Below, in pieces: positions 58,201 through 64,000 of a stretch of DNA of 64,000 bases. The DNA lies in assembly GCA_022478985.1 (NCBI GenBank), contig JAKSZP010017463.1, forward strand, positions 23,318-87,317, given 5' to 3'. Source of the DNA: Massospora cicadina (taxonomy: Eukaryota; Entomophthoromycota; Entomophthoromycetes; Entomophthorales; Entomophthoraceae). Each line of letters starts with the position of its first letter. Position 1 is the stretch's first letter. A model generated the notes under the pieces. The model saw only the letters and a list, made by a program, of their open reading frames with translations, ran no database searches and was not told the origin of the DNA. The position numbers and the translations under genes are program-made.

Positions 58201-58894
58201 GGGAAGGGGATGACCCAGCCTCCACTTTAAATTAAGAAACCCAGAAAACCACCCCCAGAGAGACATGCTTGCTATTACCCCAACCATTGCTAAAATTGAA
58301 TACCTAGATGCGTTGGACATCCCCTACAACTTAACCACACAGAAGATAGTGTGGAGAATGACGCACCACCCACTCCTACAGCTGAGGGTAAGAGCCAACG
58401 CCTAGCGCTGTCTGAGAAGGACCTATAGGATGGCGGACTGCTCCAATTCTCTCCACGCAACCTGCGCAGTATGTGGAGGGGAGGGTTCCCTACATCACCG
58501 CCTAGAAACATGCCCCCCAATCAAAGCCATATGACAGGAAGTCGCGCGCCTGCTTAAGATCCAAAACGAGCAGGAATTTTTTATATCAAAGAGCCTCATC
58601 GCGCTCCAGATCGAGTCACCAATACCATCTACCCTCCGCTCCCTAATGATACCCATTGCAATGTGGACAATCCACATCATTGCCTTAGATGCGTTCAGGG
58701 GCACAGTCCCAACCATCCATGGGGTTATCAACAGGTTCCACGTCCACTTACTGGAGCACTTTCAAGCCTGGCTCTTTGGATATATGAGGCCAAGGCAACA
58801 GGCGCTCATAGAATCGTGGTTCCCACTTTGGTTCCTCCTCACAGACTTCTTCCTTCACACCTGCTCCATAGTGGGGGAAACCCCCTCGGAGTAG
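55226..58894 (+). pseudogene. N2 ORF2: AP-endonuclease and reverse transcriptase
   Basis: Endonuclease: LAIQETHYLQGEEG at about 55425 and ILLGDFNCWDNP at about 55720. Reverse transcriptase: GPDGIPYKFYKKYF, LANWRPITLSNTD, FGFIPGRSIWNNI, QEKAYDRVSWPYL, GLKQGDPLS and the catalytic AFADDCVAG at about 57380. The C-terminal part (57665-58213) has LTGRVTVANSLILPILWYP, then a CAVCGGEGSLHHRLETC cluster near 58470, and the tail EHFQAWLF, WFPLWFLLTDFFLHTC (58646-58894). Broken into eight or more frames. Confidence 0.87.
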
Positions 58895-59051
58895 CGCACC
58901 AACCCCCCCATAACTGGCAGTCCCGTTGGCAACAAGGGTAACCTGAGTACCCCAGAGTGCCCAATTTTATAATCTTTGTTTTCCACACATACTCAGTAAT
59001 GCCCGTCCCCTGGTCAGCTTGCCTCGGTTAAATAAAACTATTGTTTACTAG

Positions 59052-61160
59052 ATAAATGAGGGCATCATTTGCAAATCAAAAGATTGCAAAAGGTGTTCAG
59101 CTACCTCGGGGAATCGTTCCTTTATGATAGCCATGGGGATCAAAACATCAACACCATTCAACAGACTATCAGCTTCCATCTGCACTGTTGGGATGTGAAG
59201 CTTAGTCAGATAGGGATGCGCCACTTTTTTGATCATTTTTGGTTCAGGAACCCTCGCTTGTGAGCGGATAACTGCAAAAACATGATCAGGGGAACTTGCA
59301 CAAAGATGAAGGCGGACAGTTCTGCATCTACTTCGCCCAATCTTTTCCACAAAGGTTAGCTGTTCATCAGTGGGGAAAACTATGTTAACCCTTTGCAGTC
59401 AGAGCCACTCAACAAGTGAGCATTTCTATGGATGAGAGCATTGCAGCGTGCAGTAAAGAAAATACACGATAATTTCTTCCAAATGAAACTTGACTCTTTG
59501 AAATACTATACTCATGTGTATCTTATCGTTCATACAGATTGACATACATGAGCCTCTTAATAATATATCTCCTCAGCTGTAAACTATATTGGGCGGCTAT
59601 ATGCTGACATGCGTCCGCAACAATAAAAAGGGTTGGGCGGCTATTTGCTGGCACTCAACTGTAAAGGGTTAAATTTGTCAGATTTTGTACAACAAAACTG
59701 TGAGATATGGTCATATTTTATGCACTTATAGCAGATGACATGGTTCCACATATTGCTTTTTCAGAGCTACTATCAGACTTACTTGACCCTTGGAATTTGT
59801 CTTCACTCATTATTTCTTGGAGGATTTCCCCTCATAATTCATAGGAGCAGGGTTGGCATTGCAATAGTTCTTGTTGGGGACATAGAAGGTAGCCCTACAA
59901 ACGTGAAAAAATTCAACTATTTGATCAGTTTTTGTATCTGTGGTCATTGTGGGGATCATACTTGATTGAGCTCTGTGTGCTCACAGTGCTGACTTCATGG
60001 TAGTCTGGGCGTCAAAATCAGTTAACACTATCACACCTGTAAGGATCTGTGTTTCCTAATAGAAGCTAATGGTTAAAAATTTAATAGACTCATCTCTTTG
60101 GAACTGAATGCTGAGGAACTCCTACTTATAGTTGTCAAGGTACTCCAAATTGCTGAATTTTTCTACAATCGCAACTTTTGCTTTTGCATAAAACCATTTT
60201 CTGGAGGCTAGACAGGGCTGAATGATATTCTGGCAGGCATTGTTGAGGCAGTTTACAATGGCGACAACCTTTTGGTGATCTTACACCCCATCATGGCCAT
60301 CTCCATCAACTTGAAGAATGCCGTGATATTGTTGTGTTAATTCTCTCTGGCAATTTTGGAGTCATTAAAAGTCCAGAGTCTCATGGGGATTGCTGCAACT
60401 TTTGACCGCCAGCTGACAGTTTACACAGTAGAGGAAGAGCACAGTACAGGGTAAGAGACCAGGGTTTTCTTCACCCTTCATAGTGTGCCTTGACTATATT
60501 CCGTGGAACTGTCACACCTGAACGAGGAGCTTTTCATAATCAAAAAGGATCCACATTTGGAACCCTCAGGCCGTGTCCAGTGTTTCCTTCTAATGAGAAT
60601 AAACGATCAGCAATGGGTTTTCCCACTTTTTGCGGACAGACTTCCACGCCTTCAATTTTAGGTACTTCCAACGTAGTTCCTCCAGGTCCTTTGCCAGTTG
60701 TCAGACTAAATTAGTATTTTTGTACGAGGTTTTTGCTAACATCATGTCTTGATCCTGCACCTCAATCTTGTCTGAGCCCTGCTTCATCATAATCCCCTTA
60801 GACGCGCAACATGGCCTGTTATTGATTCTCCTTACTTCTTAGATATGGAATTCAATGCTGTAACTTCAAGCCTTGATAACTCAGTTTAAGATTCCCTTTA
60901 ACCTCAGCTTTGTTTTAAGTAATCACGTCATTAACTAACACATATAACTTCACGGCTTCTTCCTTGAATCTTTATTCTGCTTTATGAGATATTGTATAGA
61001 CTCATACATATTCACAGCTGATTCCATTCCCACATATACCTGGTTCATAATATTGGGAGTTTGCGCGCTTCAACCTCAACTTGGCCACTCTCCTTGTCAC
61101 TCACCGGTGGTCCTCTCATTTTTTCCTAACTCAATAACTTACTGACAATGTCAGCCCAGA
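59052..61160 (-). pseudogene. gag: T3 gag and gag-protease linker
   Basis: The clearest part is the linker 59350-59048: SLLNGVDVLIPMAIIKERFP aligns with ALFLKGVNATLPVDAIVKEYP of T5. Further right the capsid region is present only as short fragments between stops. No intact zinc knuckle was found. Confidence 0.6.
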
Positions 61161-61182
61161 ACCCCTTGTAGTGAGCACCACT
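61160..61182 (-). promoter_or_regulatory. Primer-binding-site-like leader of T3
   Basis: On the sense strand AGTGGTGCTCACTACAAGGGG follows the LTR end, as in T1, T2 and T5. Confidence 0.65.
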
Positions 61183-61766
61183 TGTTGAGAAGTGGTCACT
61201 GCACAGCTTCATGAGGGTATTCCTAACATAATACAATTTCCTGTATGACAACAGGGTACACAAATCTGAGCTAATAATGGTTCATTTGACACTTGATTGC
61301 TATTCATTTATAGTATCTAGGCACTTCCGTCCTAAATCCACTAAAAACCCAATTAATATTAAAAGCTAGTATTCTGAGAACAAAATACATTTATTGGGGA
61401 AATACTTCCATACATATATAGTATTTTGGCATCTTTGTGCCCTTCTATTAGAATCGACAGAATTTGTTGCTTGAGAATAGCTTTTTACACTTATTACCTG
61501 CAGCTTCGGCATGCCATTGGTTGGACTTCCTTTAGCTCAAATCCTAGGCTAGGCGATCCTGCTCTTGAGCTGGTAAACTAGTGGGTATCATCCCTGACAA
61601 ATAAGGAAGTCTTAATCATTGAATTAATCTCAAATAATACCTTGGAGCTCCCTCCCTCAAAGCCTGCAACCATCAATACTAGTAAACAATAATGGGATCA
61701 TCCCCTGAAAAATCCACTGGTATTGGAACACCTAGGCAAAAGCATTATCTGCTTAAATTCCAAACA
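61183..61766 (-). repeat. 5' LTR of T3
   Basis: 584 bp, TGTTGAGAAG to CCAAACA on the plus strand; partner of 25742-26367. It lacks the stub insertion, so it shows the pre-insertion site. Confidence 0.87.
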
Positions 61767-61867
61767 ACATCAAATTGGAAGTCTAAAATATTGTGTTAAG
61801 AATAATTAGCCATATTGGGTTGTTTGACTAAGATCGCTCCACTTCAAAGCTTCAAAAAACAGCCACA
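61767..61867 (+). pseudogene. T1 integrase tail
   Basis: CTCCACTTCAAAGCTTCAAA at 61836 aligns with GTCCATTTGAAGCCATTGAG of T5 integrase (44917), followed by the 3' LTR. It shows that T1 resumes after T3. Confidence 0.5.
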
Positions 61868-62301
61868 ATCATTAGATCAATAATTAGACTTGTACTGAAG
61901 AAAAACGAGATTGTTAGCCACAATGTGGATAATGGACCCTAGCGTATAGCCAAAAAACAATATAATCCACAAGATCCTAGACTAATATGGCAATTGACTA
62001 GTAGATCTAGGCCCAATCTCTAAGTTAACAGTAAGAGCAGCTATCAACAAAATTAGTGGGAAGTTGCTTTTAATTTTTGATACTAGACAGAAGTGTGACT
62101 CTAAAAAAATAAAGATTTCTCTTCCATATAGTTAACATCTATCTCTTATTTGTCAATTCAGGGGATGGCAATCATAATATTGTATTCTAGCGGTATTGGT
62201 GTCATTAGAATCCTTATACAACCATCTGGTGGATATCATATACCCCTGGACTATTCCACCAGAAAATGATATGATGGTAGGACTCTCAGAATTCTACCTA
62301 T
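61868..62301 (+). repeat. 3' LTR of T1
   Basis: Same family and orientation as 1474-1876; shared blocks are listed there. It could in principle be a solo LTR, but the integrase tail in front of it and the order of T1 pieces favour the 3' LTR of T1. Confidence 0.65.
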
Positions 62302-63446
62302 GAAAGGTTTAAGTCTTGTCCTGGGGAGAAAGTTGACATATGATGTTGTGTGGGACTTAACCTTCAGTTCACTCAAATGGTCCATAAGTCCTAAATTAAG
62401 GTTTGAGCTTACATTATTAATTTATGTTAAAAATTTGGAGTATTACCTGAATTACTTTAAATTTGGCTAATAATCATTTTAATCTTACTTGAAAATATTT
62501 TACCTAATTCCAGGGCCTCATTCACACGACTCCATCACCTGTGGCCCAAAGCTCCAAATATCTTCATCAGCTGTTCATTCTGGAAGCTAGCAAGTTGGAC
62601 CTCTAAACCTGGATCATTGGAAGAGCTCCTAATTAAGGTTAATACTAATTTAACTTATATTATGAAAAAGCACTAGTAGATCAAGGATCTCAGCTGACTT
62701 TCCAAGTGGGACGCAATGAAGGAGAAACCACGTAGGAATCAAGATTGAACAAAAATCACTCTTCACCTTTCCTAATGAAGTATTATTCTCTTGTACTTTT
62801 TTAACAGTAATATAGATAATACTGTATTATCTTTAATGAAGTACTTTTCAGCAGAATATATTAATTATCTTATTTTATCCAAGCTCTTATTACATAATAA
62901 TGAACAAAGTTTTGTCAAAGCTTGCGTCTTATGAAGCCCCTTTCCTCTTGGCTGACCGTGATGCACTAAGCCTCCTGCAGTCAGACACTATGTCATGCTC
63001 CCCAATGTTAGCACCTGCGAGTGCAACTGGCGGTTTTGCAACAAGGATTTTAACTCAATTTTGCATCAGCGTCATCTTTTATAATTAATTTCTCTTACAC
63101 ATCTTGATAGCAAAATATCTTTATTATCTTTTGGATGTGATAAGGTTTATAATTCAGTTTATTATATGCCATAGCAGGATATTTAACTTGATACATATCT
63201 TCTAAATATGTATGGAAGCTTGACAGGATAATAAATTAGCCTAGTATTTTACTTATGTTTATTCTATAAAGCTCTACTCTCATAGATAATGATATATTAC
63301 CAGGTTTCTCAAATCATAAAGAATCAAGTACAATAATATAAGGAAACCTAAAAGGCACATAAAGCATGATAGAGTTTTCAATAAAACAAAAAGTCAAATG
63401 TTACCCTACCCAACTAACTGACTGACTTTAAAGTTTTTAATATAGT
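62302..63446. other. Flank right of the nest, no gene seen
   Basis: AT-rich. The 62-codon frame 62900-63088 (MNKVLSKLASYEAPFLLADR...) has no recognised motif, and I would not call it a gene. Nothing else seen. Confidence 0.45.
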
Positions 63447-64000
63447 CTTTATTTATTTGGGGAAGGTCAACCAGGGGACAAGCACTTATGATATAGTGAG
63501 AAAACTAATGAAATTCGACAAATAAAGACACCAGAGGGTTCAAGGCCCCTCTTGTTGTCTCCAGGATCACCAATACTAGGACGGTAGGGAAAGGGAGTTA
63601 TACTGGCTTATTCTTGGATGCAGCATGTGTGAAGGAAAGGATCAACTTTTAGGAACCATATGGGGAACCATGTGTTGATCGTCCTTCTGTTATGGGGGGT
63701 CATATGTTCAAACAGCCATGCCTGGAAATGTTCCAATATATGGTTGTGGAAGCGATGAATGGCTTCTTGGATTGTTGGCACTGCTCCTGTGAAAGATTCC
63801 AGTACCACTGAATGTTTTGTCCATAGTGCTATTACTACTATTAGTGCCCTGAGAGATGGGTGGATAGGAGAGTCCATGTTTATAGCGAAGATAATCCTTG
63901 CTAGGCTGAATGGATGTTCGTTTTTTTGGCGGAAAAGACGCATGGACTCTTTCCATACCGCCACTGATGTTGGGCATTGTTCTAAACGGTGGGCTAGGCT
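63447..64000 (-). mobile_element. N3: 3' end of a LINE related to N2, cut by the window edge
   Basis: The minus-strand 3' UTR ends GTCCCCTGGTTGACCTTCCCC then AAATAAATAAA, the N2/H1/H2 type of end. The other end lies outside the window, so the target duplication cannot be checked. Confidence 0.8.
63608..64000 (-). CDS. N3 ORF2 C-terminal end (partial)
   Basis: An open frame of 118 codons (63964-63608) aligns with the end of N2 ORF2: TGAVPTIQEAIHRFHNHILE and HFQAWLFEHM, then WFPIWFLKVDPFLHTC. In N2 the matching pieces are GTVPTIHGVINRFHVHLLE and FLLTDFFLHTC. It is open to within about 36 bases of the window end, where a stop or shift may occur. Function of this C-terminal region is unknown. 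Confidence 0.75.
   Translation of the reverse strand, partial: SLAHRLEQCPTSVAVWKESMRLFRQKNEHPFSLARIIFAINMDSPIHPSLRALIVVIALWTKHSVVLESFTGAVPTIQEAIHRFHNHILEHFQAWLFEHMTPHNRRTINTWFPIWFLKVDPFLHTCCIQE

Larger units (their letters stand above)
54091..59035 (+). mobile_element. N2: full-length LINE inside T3
   Basis: Flanked by AACTATTGTTTACTAG at 54075-54090 and 59036-59051, a 15-16 bp target duplication. About 4.95 kb, starting GCTTTTCTTTCCCGTAAC and ending with CCCCTGGTCAGCTTGCCTCGG and AAATAAAA. It has ORF1 (54169-54771) and ORF2 (about 55226-58894) with endonuclease, reverse transcriptase and a C-terminal cysteine/histidine region. Its 3' end is shared with H1, H2 and N3. Many stops and shifts. 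Confidence 0.9.
25742..61766 (-). mobile_element. T3: decayed Ty3/gypsy element hosting most of the nest
   Basis: LTRs at 25742-26367 and 61183-61766 match along their whole length. After removal of the 42-bp stub insertion the left LTR is 584 bp, equal to the right one. Sense order from right to left: 5' LTR, leader (GTGGTGCTCACTAC type), gag (about 61160-59052), protease and linker (54074-53100), reverse transcriptase (53100-50750, interrupted), RNase H (50800-50570), integrase (50560-49680 and 48865-48753, then 26893-26712), purine tract and 3' LTR. It is interrupted by N2, an AT-rich insert, an insert at 48866-49680, and the H1/T4/T5/T6 nest. The 5-bp flanks (CCACC and ACATC) are not a clean duplication. 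Confidence 0.85.
1474..62301 (+). mobile_element. T1: outermost, highly decayed Ty3/gypsy element
   Basis: A plus-strand Ty3 element is scattered over the window in the right order: 5' LTR (about 1474-1876), primer-site-like leader (1877-1900), gag remnant (3528-4030), protease (4880-5311, then 12616-12840), reverse transcriptase (13830-14420), RNase H (14430-14698, then 16477-16600), integrase (16980-17530), integrase tail (61767-61867) and 3' LTR (about 61868-62301). All pieces are recognised by similarity to the better preserved T5 and T2. Each gap is filled by another element. No frame is intact. Ends are approximate and no target duplication was found. Confidence 0.7.

Noticed and set aside
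25737..61771. Target duplication of T3 (CCACC left, ACATC right).
   Set aside because: Only three of five bases agree. The element is old and the flanks may have mutated, so I do not claim it.
1..64000. tRNA, rRNA, CRISPR arrays, bacterial promoters or operons.
   Set aside because: None seen. The window is eukaryotic repeat sequence, and direct repeats are LTRs, target duplications or the one minisatellite.

Overview
The window looks like a repeat graveyard from a transposon-rich eukaryotic genome, most likely a filamentous fungus and perhaps a basidiomycete. That assignment is an inference from three things: Ty3/gypsy (Metaviridae) retrotransposons, some with a chromodomain and one with a Tf1-like self-priming signal; fungal-type LINEs with an AP-endonuclease and reverse transcriptase; and AT-rich decayed sequence. 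I see no host gene, tRNA, rRNA or CRISPR array that I can defend. Every long reading frame I could identify belongs to a retroelement, and nearly all are broken.

Names used below. Ty3 elements are T1-T6, LINEs are N1-N3, and ORF1-only 'half-LINEs' are H1-H2. The main result is a nest of insertions. T1 (+, about 1474-62301) is the oldest and encloses almost the whole window. Inside it lie an unknown insert X (5312-12615) that carries T2 (-, 5736-11710, target duplication AAGTC), an insert in its RNase H region (about 14699-16476), N1 (-, 17672-24113, target duplication GATAGGATTTGATA) and T3 (-, 25742-61766).

T3 holds H1 (26894-48736, target duplication CTAAATTTCCATTTAA). H1 holds T4 (-, 27207-47112, target duplication CTATG). 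T4 holds H2 (30966-32896) and T5 (+, 33655-45554, target duplication ACTCA). T5 holds T6 (+, 34014-39978, target duplication AGCAA) in its 5' LTR. T3 also holds an AT-rich insert (51666-52930) and the LINE N2 (54091-59035, target duplication AACTATTGTTTACTAG). The longest chain, T1 > T3 > H1 > T4 > T5 > T6, is six elements deep. Coding sequences cut by one element resume on the far side of it, which supports the order independently of the target duplications.

At the right edge, N3 (63447-64000, -) is the 3' end of a LINE related to N2. Two insertions of only about 22-27 bp carry the exact 3' end of N1 and are flanked by 15-18 bp duplications (26285-26341 and 52218-52275). They are extreme 5' truncations.

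How the parts work together: T1, T2, T3 and T5 share a gag-protease-RT-RNase H-integrase layout without a visible chromodomain, and a common primer-site-like leader. T4 and T6 are chromodomain elements with little or no gag. H1 and H2 have LINE-like 3' ends and a zinc-knuckle ORF1 but no reverse transcriptase, so they probably moved in trans, possibly with N2-type machinery. Coordinates of decayed elements are good to a few tens of bases; those with target duplications are good to a few bases.
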